The notes under the pieces are model-generated. The model worked only from the letters and a program-made list of their open reading frames with translations, ran no database searches and was not told the DNA's origin. From positions 4,888 through 68,887 of the forward strand of contig MNCI01001310.1 of assembly GCA_015680685.1 (NCBI GenBank): DNA of 64,000 bases, written 5' to 3'. Shown here one piece after another: positions 43,561-55,029 of this stretch. This stretch comes from Gnetum montanum (taxonomy: Eukaryota > Streptophyta > Gnetopsida > Gnetales > Gnetaceae). Within the stretch, counting starts at the first letter, position 1; each line of letters starts with the position of its first letter. The position numbers were made by a program, and so were the translations under genes.

Positions 43561-44060
43561 CATGTCTTCACCCATCAATGATCAAGCAATAATCGATCTA
43601 GAATTCTTAGATGAGGATGTTAGTAGTGTCAACCAGGTGCTTTACAGATTCAAGGTACTCTTGCACTTTGATGGTGCTTCAACCTTTAAAGGGGGTAATG
43701 CCACTACTATTATAACATTCCCCTATGGGAAGATTCAACCCTTTGCATATTGTTTTACATTCTTGTGCACTAACAACATGGTGGAGTATGAAGGTCTCCT
43801 TAGAGGTATCCTAGTAGCTTGTGACCTAGGAATCCAAAACATAGCAATCTAAGGTGACTCGCAGTTAGTGATCAACCAAGTTATAGAGGTTTATGCTTGC
43901 AAAGCCTAACATTTACAACCTTACTATGACTTGGCGAAGCACACACTTAAATAGTTTGCAATTGTTGATGTTTAATACATTCCCTAAAACAAAAATGCCA
44001 TTGTTAATGCACTAGCAATGTTAGCCTTAAGCATTTCACCTGACATGTTTCACGCATTGC
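43561..44060 (+). pseudogene. element D second RNase H (archaeal-like type)
   Basis: LLHFDGASTFKGGNATTIIT (43651), NNMVEYEGLLRGILVACDLG (43777) and GDSQLVINQVIE (43854) are the conserved blocks of the additional RNase H of Tat-lineage elements (DGA, NxxEYxAL, GDSQLV). One stop (TAA at 43850) precedes GDS. In established classification the dual RNase H separates Tat from Athila. Confidence 0.82.
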
Positions 44061-45391
44061 CCACCTCGGTGGAAAATTGCACTATGCCTATCACACAAAC
44101 CACTGATATTGCATCCATAGCCATAGTTAGTACAACCCATGCAGTAGAATGGTATGATGACATTAAGACATACCTTCAATAGGGTGAACTTTTGCAGCAT
44201 CTAACCATTGCTAAAAAGGATGTAGTGCATAAATGATCATGGCAGTACATCATTGTAGGTGATAACACATTGTGTCGAAAATCCTATGATGGCATATTGT
44301 TAACCTGTGTGAGAAACAACAAAGCGTAAATGGTTATTGAACAAGTCCATGAGGGAATGTACAAAGGTCACATAACACCTAGGGCAATGGTGGAAAAAAT
44401 TAGATTCCTAGGCTATTAGTGGCCTTACATGAAGTGCGATTCTGTCTCTAAGGTTAAAAAGTGTGATATCCATCAATGGCATCAAAACTTAATGCATATG
44501 CCACCAACTAAACTAGATACAACACAGATCACATGGCCATTCCAATGTTGGGGGTTGGACATCATTGGACCAATAATGCCTAAGCCCTCCACGGGACATA
44601 GCTTCATTATAACTACAATAGAGTATTTTACCAAGTGGATTGAGGCTATTTCCCTTAGGAAGAAAACATTGTAGTAGGTTTGCAAATTCATGTTTAACAA
44701 CATAGTGATCCATTTTGGTTTACCCATGACCATCATAATGAACAACAGGCCATAGTTTAGTAGTGCTGAAACCATGGCCTTTTGTGAATGCTTTAGTATC
44801 AAACATTCCTTTTTGTTGCTGTACTACCCATAGGTGAATGGCCAACTAGAGGCCACAAACAAAGTCATTGTCAACCTTCTAAAGAAGATGCTCACTAGTA
44901 GCAAATAGTGATGGCATGAACAATTAGTCTATGCACTCTGGGCCTACTGCACAACATGTAGAATAGCAATAAGTAAGATACCATATAGCCTTGTTTATGG
45001 GTCTAAAGTAATTTTGCTTTGTGAATTGCAAATTCCATCACTTTGTGTGATCCTGTTGAACTTCATTGATGAGGCTCAGAATAATGAGTTTAGAACTATG
45101 GACCTAAATTTGATAGAGGAGGAGTGCATTTAGATGCTTGGTCGCATCGAATGGTACCAAGAAAAGAAAAGGTAAAAGAACCACCACAATTAGCATCAAC
45201 ACTTGATCAAGAAAGGTGACCTAGTCTTCAAGGCCATTCGCGAACCTGTGAACAAGTTCTCAGCCAACTGGGAAGGGCCTTTCTTGGTCACTAAGGCCTG
45301 TGATAATGGAGCATTCAAGCTTGCTAATCAAGATGGAAATGAGTTTGCCAATTTGGTTAACCATTCATACTTAAAGCCTTACTATGCCTAG
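44061..45391 (+). pseudogene. element D integrase
   Basis: HHCC side: EQVHEGMYKGHITPRAM (44341). Core: CWGLDIIGPIMPKPSTGHSF (44550), IEYFTKWIEAISLRK, HFGLPMTIIMNNRP (44712) and VNGQLEATNKVIVNLL (44836). The first Asp and last Glu are present. The middle motif reads MNNRP where SDNG is usual, so the catalytic Asp is changed. C-terminal part: KKGDLVFKAI (45209), GPFLVTKAC (45271), NHSYLKPYYA and TAG at 45389-45391. Stops include TAG just before VNGQ. Dead. Confidence 0.85.
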
Positions 45392-47386
45392 TAAACATTG
45401 TCACATCTCAATGACGCAAGGTAAGCACAAGTCTACTATAACTATAAACTAGCACAACACAAGTTTTCTACAACTATAAACTAGCATAGCATTCATCTAC
45501 TACGATGTTATCCTAGCATCCAAACCTCAAGTCCGCTATGACTATAATTAGCACAGAAAGTCTACTATGACTATAAATTGGCATAGAATGTCTACTATGA
45601 CTATAGAATAGCATAAAAAGTCTACTATGAATATAAACTAGTACAAACTATTCACTACAACTATAAACTAGCCTAGACTATTCACTATGACGTTAAACTG
45701 CCATGGCTCATCCTTGGGTCATGATGATAAACCAACATAGCAACATGTCTGCTATGACATTAAACTAGCATGTAATAGTCTGCTAGGACTATAAACTAAC
45801 ACACCATGGTTTGCTAGGACCTTAAATTAGGCTCACAGTCTACTAGGACCTTAAACTAGTAAAACACATAGTCTACTAAGACCTTAAACTAGGTTTGCGG
45901 TCCACCACACATAGTTCTTCAAGTAAGTAAGTGAGAATATTTTTAACTCCTCCCTCTCCCCACTCATTTGTCTACATCTCATGGGTAGGGTAGGGACATT
46001 ATAGTCCTAAAATGAATTTCCTATTATTAGGAGAGGCCTCTAGAACATTTGCAACATTGTTGCCCCCTGGCATTTTGGTGATTTTCTAGAGCTTCCATCA
46101 TCAATGCCACCTTTGGACGACACATGTAGCACTACCACCTCTGGGTAGCACTTGCAGCATTATGGCTCTACCATTTTGCTAATTTTTTAGGCTCTTGCCA
46201 TTTCTTGGGCTTAGAAGTACCTATAGCATTATGGCCCCTCATCATTTTGCTGGTTTTTTGGGCTCCTATCATTGGTGCGGGCTCATCATCATCGCCCCCA
46301 CCATTTTGCTAATCTTTTTGGACACCTAGCATTGGTTTGGCCTCTGGAACCTTTGTAGCATTCTTGCCCCTGGCACCTTTACTGGCTTTACAAACACTTG
46401 CAACTGGTTCAACTATCGGAGAATTTGCAACATCCTCGTATCTAGTAGCTTACTTGCATCTCATGTTGTGTGGTTGTTTTACTGTCTTCTCTAAGTTGTG
46501 TTTGTAGGATGAAGCCCTAGGTTGTCATGTAGAGACGCATCTCATTGCAATGAAAAGTCACCACATTGCTCTAATGTGCATGATTAGACTATCCAAGCCA
46601 CTCAAGAGTGCCTATATGTATTGCCTTGTTATAGCCTATTTGCATTTACCCCTTTTACCCTACATTCCCTTGCCTTCCCCTACATCATTGAGCTTGTAAA
46701 CCCTTTTAATGCACATGGCACCTTCTTTAAGTCAATTGTAGCACCCATGGTGGACATAACGCAACTTGTTCCATGGGGAGCCTTTGTGGGCTAGTCAAAG
46801 CCCAAGTGGATGTAATGCAACTCATCCTAGGGAGGAAACACCTATTCTATAGAAATAATGTGGTTGCATCAAAACAAAGCTCATTAGGTGGCACATAGTC
46901 CACCTAATGGAAAGCATCCCGTAGCTAGCATTCAATAATGTGCAGAATTTAAAGCAAGTTCACCTTGTAGTCAAAAAGGAAAAAGGCAGAAAAAAGGGTA
47001 AAACATGTTCCCAGGCAAAAAATTAGTAGAGTTGTAATTTTGCAACTGGTCCAACCCTAAATCCATGTTGATTCTCTCATAAGAATTTTGATGAGAGGTC
47101 ACAATTTTAGGGGAAAGCCACCCTGGTGCCATGGTCACCGTTAGCCATGCCGACTCTGCATCTTGCAGCATGACATCCTACTTGCATTTTACCCCTGCCT
47201 TTGCTAGCATATTACCTACACCCTTTCCCTTTAGCATACCACAACCCTTAGCACTCTTGACCATGGTGCAATGACATCTGGTCGAGTGCTGACAAGCAGT
47301 GTTGGTACCAAGCTTGCTGTGGTGTTTTGTGTTCTTTGTCGATGTCTCTCGAGCCACTCCTCCAGATATCAACAAAGAGGGGCCAA
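45392..47386 (+). other. element D 3' untranslated region
   Basis: About 2 kb without coding. It begins with the minisatellite block 3 and continues with C/T-rich sequence that repeats the words CATTTTGCT, GCACC and CTTGCATC without a strict period (46030-46400). A purine-rich tract AAAGAGGGGCCA (about 47373-47384) stands where the polypurine tract before the 3' LTR should be. Confidence 0.6.
45430..45900 (+). repeat. minisatellite block 3 of element D (unit about 33 bp)
   Basis: About a dozen degenerate units of the type GTCTACTATGACTATAAACTAGCA, later GTCTACTAGGACCTTAAACTAG. The half TAAACTAG is shared with block 1. Tandem arrays in the 3' UTR are a known feature of Ogre/Tat-lineage elements and a source of satellite DNA. 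Confidence 0.78.
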
Positions 47387-49043
47387 TGAAACATTACCAA
47401 ATTTTTGCCATCGTGTCTTGACTGCAAATTTGTCTAAGTGTCAACATAAAGTAAATTTTTTCTAAGTGTTGGGCCTATGCACTTTACTATTGAGACTATG
47501 CTCCAAAGTGTAGTCAATGTGGTCTGCAACACAAGTCCAAATTTGCAATATTTTTCGAAGTGTTGACAGTAGGTACAAATTTTTCTAAGTGCCAAGACTA
47601 TGCTTTCCACTATTAGGACTATGCTTTCCACTATTGAGACTACACTCTAGAGTGTAGTCAGCATGCAAATTGCTAGTTTTGCAAACTTTCCTAAGTGTCA
47701 AGATAGTGGTTGCAGAGCATGCTTGGCATGGAGGAAATAGTTTGGCAAATTTTCTAACTGCTAGGCTATGCTCCATACTATGCTCTAGAGCATAGTCAAC
47801 ATAGTCTACACAAAGATACTAGTTCTGCAAAAAATTTTCTAACTATCGAGACTACACTCCCTACTACTAGGACTACGCTCTAGAGCATAGTCAACATGAA
47901 AGTGCATTTTTTGCAAAATTTGTCTAACTATTGAGACTACTCTGTAGAGTGTAGCCAACATAGTTATGTAGAACTACCTCCAAGAGCTTCTAGAATGCAA
48001 CACTAGCCTTCACCTTAGCTCTGACACTCCTCTGGAAAGCAAGATCAGCCACTTGCATTTCTTTTGCATCCCCATTTATACCAAAATTGTACATATTCTT
48101 AATACCACTTGAGAGAGTGAACAACATAGTCTTGGAGCATAGTCTCCAAATTTCCACTATTTTGCATTATTTTAAGGTACATTTCGGTCTGTTTAGCAGT
48201 TGCACATGCTATTGGGTAGCATAGTCACAATCTAGTAGTCTTGCAAAGCCCATTGGAGCACACTAACAAAACACCATTTTCTTTAGTGGAAAGCGTAGTT
48301 GGGTGCAACATAGTCCCAGCTACCCCTCTGCCACATGGCACTTGATTCACAATTCATGGCAACTCTAAACCTATAAATACCTCAACACTCAACATTTTAA
48401 GGGTTAAAAAATCCAAGCATCTATTGACATTTTGGCATTTCATTGTGCAAGAGCAAGTTTGAGGCAAAGCACCAACAAGCACCTTTGCATACCACCTAGG
48501 ACACCGTAGACCGCTGTAACCCATAGGACACCATGGTGGCCAACCTGGTAAGCATAGAAACCATGGCAGACATTAGTCTTTGTAGCCTAGACACCCTGAG
48601 ACTGTGATTATGCTACCTACTACGCCTGTTTATACATCGCATACCTCCTCATCTTTCTTGCAGTTGACTATGCTCTCCCCATTTGGAGTGGTGCCACTTT
48701 CTCTCTTGGTCTATACCTACAAATTTTTTTAGCATTTTTATTCACATTCTAGCATGTACTCATATTTTTCACTATTTTTGAATTTAACTGTGTGTTGACA
48801 CCTTTTTTTTTGGTAAAACCCTTAAGTATGCTCACCCCCATTAACATCATAGACATTGCATACATCATGCAAGCATTTAACAATGTTTCGGCATTGCATC
48901 TCGTAAGTTCCAGTCTAATTGACAAGATTATTTTGGGCACCCTATCTCTACCTCTAGTAGGCCCTCATGCAAATGTGGGGTCAATCTATGTGCACTGCAA
49001 ATGTTTCAGTGTACCATTCTAGTTGCTGATGTTTTCAATTGTT
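47387..49043 (+). mobile_element. element D 3' LTR (about 1657 bp)
   Basis: Begins about TGAAACATTACC after the purine tract and parallels the interrupted 5' LTR throughout. TATA CTATAAATAC at 48371-48380. Palindromes centred on TCTAGA recur at about 47650, 47787 and 47880. The last bases are followed by ACACA, matching ACACA before the 5' LTR. Element B integrase resumes directly. Confidence 0.82.
48371..48380 (+). promoter_or_regulatory. TATA box of LTR D (3' copy)
   Basis: CTATAAATAC, aligned with ATTTAAATAC at about 28200 in the 5' LTR, followed by CTCAACACTCAAC. It marks the U3/R boundary zone downstream of the palindromic units. Confidence 0.6.
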
Positions 49044-49048
49044 ACACA

Positions 49049-50800
49049 CACCAATGAACTAAGCCATCAACACACACCTTGTAAAGGTGTTTGTTGATTT
49101 CCATAAAGTGCGTAACCTGATCAAGAAATTGTTGTTTCTTCCTATGGTCTAAATCTTGTGGCATCTCTTGAGAAAGGAGATAAGTGAGGATGCCATCATA
49201 CCATGTTGGTTCAGTGGGCATTTATTCATTTATTACACTAGCAAAGAGGAGTTCATCAAGAAATTGGTCAGAGAGTAAGCTCTTTTCCTTTTTGTTATTC
49301 CATCTTAACTAAGATAAGTGATTGGTGACCACATTCTCAATTTCCTCTTGATCTACCATTATGAGATTGAATTTTTGGAAGATCACTAACCATCATATGA
49401 CACGGGGGCTCACCATTGGCTTGTAATGGCACTATGATTAGTGTGCACAAACACTTTATATCCAAGCACATAGTGCTTGAACTTTTCCAAAGCATACACC
49501 ATTGTCATTAGTTCTTTTTCTGTGGTGGTGTAATTCAGTTGTGCATCCATAATGCTTCAACTTGCACAATGGATGTAATATTGGTGTTTCTTATCATCCA
49601 ACTGCATTAGCATGACTCACTAGGCATAATTAGATGCATCTATCATGATATGGAATGGTATGAACCAATAAGGTGCTTGTAGAATTAGTGTCTCTACGAG
49701 CTTTTTCTTGAGGCTTTGGAATTCATTTTCACATTCCTTGGTCTAGATGAAGGGAGAATCTTTTTTTGTTAGCTTGACCAACAATTTCATGAGCTTAGAT
49801 AAATTCTCTAGGAATCACTGGTAGTAACTAGCATGTTCAAGGAATGGCTGAACATCTTTAATGATTTTTGGTTGATGAGTGATTCCTTGGATGATCTTTA
49901 TCTTTTTGGGGTTTACCTTGATCCCTTCCTACAAAATTTTGTGCCTTAATACAATGCCTTCTTGGACCATGAGGTGAATCTTTTTGCAATTGAGCCACAA
50001 ATTTATTTCCACACATCTTTTTAATACTTGCTTAATGTGGTCTAAGACTTGCTTGAAGGTAGCACCATAAGTAGAGAAGTCATCCATGAAGACTTCCACT
50101 CCACTACCTATTTGCTACTAAAAGGTGCTTAAGACTAGATGTTGGAAAGTGGTAGGAGCATTACATAGACTAAAATTCATCTTTTGATATGCAAAGATCG
50201 CCCAAGGACTTGTGAATGTTATTTTGGCTTGATCTTCTAGTGAAATCTAGTTTTGGTTATAACCATTATAACCATCTAGAAAACTGTAATAGCAATGCCC
50301 ATATATGGTATCCAACACCTGATCAATGAATGACATTGGAAAATGATCTTTGAATGTTGCTATGTTTAACAACTTGAAGTTGATACAAACCCACCATTTT
50401 CCACCTCTCTTTGGCACTATCACGAGTGGGCTGACCACTTGCTATCTACAATGGGGTAGCTGAACCTTACCTTAAGGAGTTGCTCAATCTCCTCTTTGAA
50501 AGTTTTCTTTAATTTTTGGTTCAATTACTATTTTTTTTTTCCTCCTTGGCTTCATGGATGGATTAGTGTAAATGTGGTGTTGGCATATCCATGGATCAAT
50601 TCCAATGAGTTCAAGATATGACCAAGTAAAGGCTATTGACCATTTGTTGATCACTTTCAATAATTTTGCTTTCTGTTCAAGAGCAAGTTTGGCATTAAGT
50701 ATGACCAGCTTACCATTTTTCAAGAATGCATATTCTAGACTAGTGGGTAGAGTTTTCAACTCTAGGGGCTCTTGTTTGAAATTCTTAGCAATCTCCAACT
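49049..50800 (-). pseudogene. element B reverse transcriptase, RNase H and integrase start
   Basis: Reading leftward: KLALEQKAKLLKVINKW (before RT), VSPLVIVPKRGGKWWVCINF (50436), LLNIATFKDHFPMSFIDQV, YYSFLDGYNGYNQN, FSLCNAPTTFQ, the catalytic EVFMDDFSTYG (about 50090), LNCKKIHLMVQEGIVL, then RNase H (MIDASNY, YTTTEKELMTMVYALEKFKH). It ends with LDHRKKQQFLDQVTHFM and YKVCVDGLVHWCV at the D junction. FMDDF and LCNAPTTFQ are typical of the Athila lineage. Several stops and shifts. The integrase continues at 27144 and below, beyond element D. Confidence 0.83.
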
Positions 50801-51480
50801 CTTCCCAATTGGTATCAGAGTTTTCATCATCAGAGAGTTATTGATGAACTTGTTCTAGTTCATCCATGCCTATGACATAGACACATGTCAAGCTCTCAGT
50901 CGGTTCCATGCACATTTTTCTACTATTAGAATCAGCAATCAGCTACTAGATGCCCTCTTATTTTATGGCTATTGTGTACAAACACTTTTGAATATCTACT
51001 TCATGTGCACATTGCCTACATGCAGAAATAGATGCTCACTTCATAGACCAGAGTTTCTACAAGTAATTACATCTTGTATCACTATACGCGATGCATGGAA
51101 CTCATCTCTTCTCTATCTTTTCAAATGCATTTTCCTTAGATATCTCCAAGGAAAGATCTTTGATGCCCATTCTTGCACCAACAGTGCTTAGCCATGCTCT
51201 TCCCATAATGATTGGGAAGTCCCCCCTTATAGTTTTTAACCTTAATTAGTGGGAAATCAGTAGGATAAGATCACCCATAGATAGTTGTCATAATGTCTTC
51301 AACTAGTCCCAATGGAATAGTAATGGAATGGTCTACTAATTTCAATATGATATTACTCTTCTTTAGAGGCAACAAGTTCCAGGAAGTATAAATATTATGA
51401 GAAATCAAGTTCACACTGGAACTCAAATCAAGAAGAGCTTTACATGGTTCATTCCTAGTAATATCAGAGGATGAGGTAGG
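50801..51480 (-). pseudogene. element B aspartic protease
   Basis: Minus-strand reading at about 51380-51450 gives CKALLDLSSSVNLISHNIYT, the plant Athila protease core (DLGAS in intact relatives, here DLSSS). After it comes SYPTDFPLIKVKNYKGGLPN, which also occurs in element E at 60650-60736. No other active-site flap is readable. Confidence 0.7.
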
Positions 51481-53950
51481 AGTAGGATGGCCAGTTGGCT
51501 AAGTCTATGAGGGCTTAGTAGGGTTGTAGGTTCAGAAGAATGGTCTTTTACGAGCATGAGCTTTCGAAACACCTTGGTTGATGAACCAATTGTATATTGA
51601 TGGCCCTAGTAGTGTTGCATAGCTATAGTTGGGCTAGAAGTTCACCTTGCATAGATGGAGTAGGTCATAGTTGTGTTGAGAATGGAGGAACAAGTACAAA
51701 AATAGGAGCAGGATAAGAATAAAATGTGGCATCCCTCATGGAATGTGGAAAATGAGCTCTGTAGTATTTGAGAGGATGGTAGTGATGTTGAAAAGGAGAA
51801 ACATGATTGGAAGAGTCATGTGGAGGTAGGGGTTGCTGAACATAATAGCCATATGGATCTGGTTGCTTGTAAGGGTAATGTTTCCTTGTTGGTGTCATCC
51901 CCCACAATAGTGGTTAGTGCCACTATTAATATTGCTTGTATGGTTGCAATGGAGTTCCACTTGGATAATATTATTGTTGCTAATGAAACTAGTTGGGATT
52001 GCCTTGAGGATAAGGCAACCTTCTAGGTGTTTGCCTTTTGGCTAGTTGTGGGTTTAGAGCATACACCCTAGACTCTTGTAAGTGTGACATGATTGGGCAA
52101 TATCCCTTACAATGTTCATATTGCTAGATGTCACATCCATCATCATCATATAAATTATTTTTTGCAACTTCATCTATTACAGTAATCTTGATCTTACCTC
52201 TTTGGTAGGCACATTTAGCTTCTTTCTGCCTCCTGTGGTTACAATTACTACTCTACTCTCATGATTCTTTGGTGATTTTTAGAGCAGTTTAAAATTTTTC
52301 ATCCAACGAACCCCACATTTTATCCATCTTAGTCAAAATTTTAAACACATATTTTTGAATTGGTGAGGTCTTTCTGTTCACCACCTCATCAAGTGGTGAT
52401 ACTTTCTCACTATCATAAAATTGAACCTCCTTCTTTTTTATGGAAGGATCCTTGTTATATTCCTCTACAATTTTGTGTTTTCTCAACTCTCCTTCTTCTT
52501 TTGCTACCTACTTAATTAGCCTTCAAATCTAATGGGATCTAAATTCAAATAGTCTCCCTTGGGCAGAGACCCCAAGAGTTCTCCTTGTTTCTAATCTAAG
52601 TCCATCTATGATATGGTGGAGTTGTTCCCACTGAGAATAACCATGGCTAGGGTATTAGTGTATGAGACAATAGTACCTACCCATGGTAATGTCCAAGGGT
52701 TCATGGTTTCCTTGATTCCATTCTTGGATATGACTTCTTAGATTAAACATTTGGAGTACATTTGATACTTATCATTAAATAGCTCTAGCATTGTACTCCA
52801 CCTGTGGATGGATTTTGGCTCCAAGGACTAGTACTAGCTTTCTACTTCCTTGATGAGTATCCTCGGAAATAGCTTTAGTTTTTGCCAATCATTTTTAATA
52901 TTTTTCAAGGCATAGGCATCGTGAAAAGCTTGAAGATGTATTTTTGGATCAAAGTTATATCCCTCCTCAAATCTAGGAACACTATTCATATTAAGTCATC
53001 TGATCCGACTATCTTTCACATGCTTGGTTGGAATTTTTATGACCTTCACAATATTTAGAATTCTTTGAGTTACTAGAAAAGGTTCATTATCATCATTATT
53101 TCGATGATGTCCTTTGCCACTCCTTCATTCATGGTGGGCTTGGTGATCATCATTGTTGTCCCACTGTTCACCTTCATCATGGTTTCTCTTTCTACGATAT
53201 TTTTTAGAACCAGAAGAGGAAGAAAAAGATGCAAATGAAGAAGATGAAGAGAGAGGAGGAATACCACCACCATGGTATCTTCCAACTCCTATTCAATTAT
53301 CATAGTCATGTTCATCAGTTTTCTTATCCTCTTGATGCTTTTTCAGGCCCCTACCTTGATTGCCATTTTTACTTGAACTTGGATTGTTGATAGTGGACTG
53401 TAGATTCAAGGTTGCATCCCCATCACCAATAACAAAGGATGGAGAATCTTCATGTTGAGACCCCATAGAGGGAGGGTCCTCATTGTCATTTTGGTTAAGC
53501 AAGAACAAGGGATTGGTGAACCATTTCCCCTTCATAAACTTATGGTGCTTCTCTTAGTGTCAATCTCTCCTACATTGTGTTTTAGTGGGACAGTAGTCCT
53601 GGTAGTCATGATCATGCACAACGTACTCCTCTTGAAGATCTTGGATGGCCAACCTTCTAAGAGTTTGAAGCAGCATCCCAAGCATAGATCGATTGAGAGG
53701 CATTAAAATGTTGCCTCCCATATTCCATCATCGCAGTTGTTCATCTTTATGCAAGATGAAGATGAAGTTAGGCACATACTCATCTGGATGAGTATACACC
53801 ACCTTACATTCTTGGGGGACTAGCAGTTTAGTATCATCACACTTGTGAGAAGAAAACATCTTGCAATACAAATAAGATATCATTGTGCTTATGTGATTAT
53901 ATTTATTGTGAGAATGATTTTGACCTTAGGGTTTGTCCATCGATGTTAAT
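51481..53950 (-). pseudogene. element B gag
   Basis: Starts near 53950, just inside the primer site. The N-terminal part (PQECKVVYTHPDEYVPNFIF, KGKWFTNPLFLLNQNDNEDP) matches element F at 61800-62150. The Ser/Gly/Asn-rich linker is at 53293-53420. The capsid-like part includes a HLQAFHDAYALKNIKNDW-type stretch (about 52900). The C-terminal part is Pro/Tyr/His-rich (PYKQPDPYGYYVQQPLPP, about 51850). Stops are frequent. Confidence 0.72.
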
Positions 53951-53994
53951 GATGTTCACTAAACCTAGATAACACATGTTTCAAACAAAAAGAT

Positions 53995-54012
53995 TCCTCA
54001 GCAATGGTGCCA
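53995..54012 (-). promoter_or_regulatory. element B primer binding site (tRNA-Asp, mutated)
   Basis: TCCTCAGCAATGGTGCCA; two transitions away from the site of element A (TCCCCAGCAATGGCGCCA). One base from the LTR start at 54014. Confidence 0.8.
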
Positions 54013-54013
54013 A

Positions 54014-54848
54014 TGATGAGGAATCAAAGCACCCTTAAGTTGAACCACATGAATCATGAAGTGTTCATGTGTGATCCAGTCGAATTCTATGAACTCTATG
54101 TCTTCTAGTACACTAGTCTCCTAGTAAGTGAACTTTACCCTAACAGTCATTTTTTGGCTTCCCAATTACACTTGTGATGTACAAAGGTATGGTTAAGTAT
54201 AATTGAGGCATTTTATTTTTATTATTTTATGTTTTATGTTCTTGGTGCTTAAAATAGAGAAATTAAGTAATTTAACAACTAATTTAATTTAACTAGTTAA
54301 ATAATCTCTAACTAGTCCTAACATAAGCATTTGGTCCCACTTTTTGTACACGTCCTAAACCCACATATCCACTACTAGGATTACTAACCAAGCAATAATG
54401 CTATTGGGATTACCAAGCGAATACATGTTTACACTTGAAGCAGTTGTACTCATGTGTTTAATCTATTTTGCTTAATTAATTAACTAATTAATTGAAGTCT
54501 ACTTTAGCTTAATTAATTTCATAATTAATGAAAATAATAAATACATAAATAAATCATTAATCTATTCCAACTGTTAGAAGGTTTGATCAAAAGGCTCATC
54601 TTTATTATCGTTTACACTAGTGTGTTCAAGTGCAACAATGCTCAAATAAAGATCTGTAAACTTTCTAACTCCTATTGTGGGTACTCAGAGAAATATTCTA
54701 ACTTTCAAATGATAAAATTGCAAAATCTTTGCTACAACTATGAATTTACTCCCCATAAACATGGTTAGTGAGTGCATATTTATAGACTTTATTGTGAAGA
54801 TACATCGATGGGGCCTCATAGACATAGCAAATGCTACATTGATGTGAT
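54014..54848 (-). mobile_element. element B 5' LTR, truncated at the outer end
   Basis: Corresponds to 10680-11531 of the 3' LTR; for example TTATAGACTTTATTGTGAAG at 54780 matches TTATAGACTTTATTATGGAG. It breaks off at about 54848, after GCAAATGCTACATTGATGTG, so about 108 bases of U3 are missing. After the break, sequence resembling the 3' interior of element E begins. Confidence 0.78.
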
Positions 54849-55029
54849 TGTATACTCAAACTTGGGAGGTATACTAAAACTTGATATGAATACCTATATA
54901 CATGACTCTAAATGCCACATTGTGGTTCGAGTGGTGTTTTTTTTAAACAAAATTCTCATGCATAACATGATGGACATATTTGACAACAAAAAAAAACAAA
55001 AAAAAATGAGATAGCTTGATGTAGCCTTC
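54849..55029 (-). other. junction between LTR B and the interior of element E
   Basis: Short AT-rich piece with A-runs (about 54986-55008) that resembles the untranslated region between env-position ORF and 3' LTR in A (13600-13760) and B (11740-11880). The rest of the E LTR, expected here, is absent. Confidence 0.4.

Larger units (their letters stand above)
27150..49043 (+). mobile_element. element D: large Tat/Ogre-like LTR retrotransposon (about 17.9 kb own sequence)
   Basis: Two LTRs of about 1.65-1.73 kb (27150-28681 plus 31800-31995; and 47387-49043) flank gag, protease, reverse transcriptase, two RNase H domains and integrase on the plus strand. The second RNase H, of the archaeal-like type (LLHFDGAST at about 43650), is the hallmark of the Tat lineage. 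Extra cargo between protease and RT is about 5 kb. A likely target duplication ACACA occurs at 27145-27149 and 49044-49048; LTR ends are diverged, so boundaries are good to about 10 bases. The element lies within the integrase of B, with the two halves resuming on either side. It contains insert G and a solo LTR. Confidence 0.85.

Noticed and set aside
41916-45391. Reassigned TAG codon read as glutamine in element D
   Set aside because: TAG and TAA at Gln sites could suggest recoding, but TGA stops, frameshifts, a changed integrase active site and LTR decay occur together. C-to-T decay explains all of it.
51820-52026. Plus-strand ORF in element B that has a matching antisense ORF in element F (63575-63880)
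   Set aside because: Similarity at first suggests a conserved antisense protein, but both lie opposite the Pro/Tyr-rich C-terminal gag of homologous elements. Conservation is inherited from gag.
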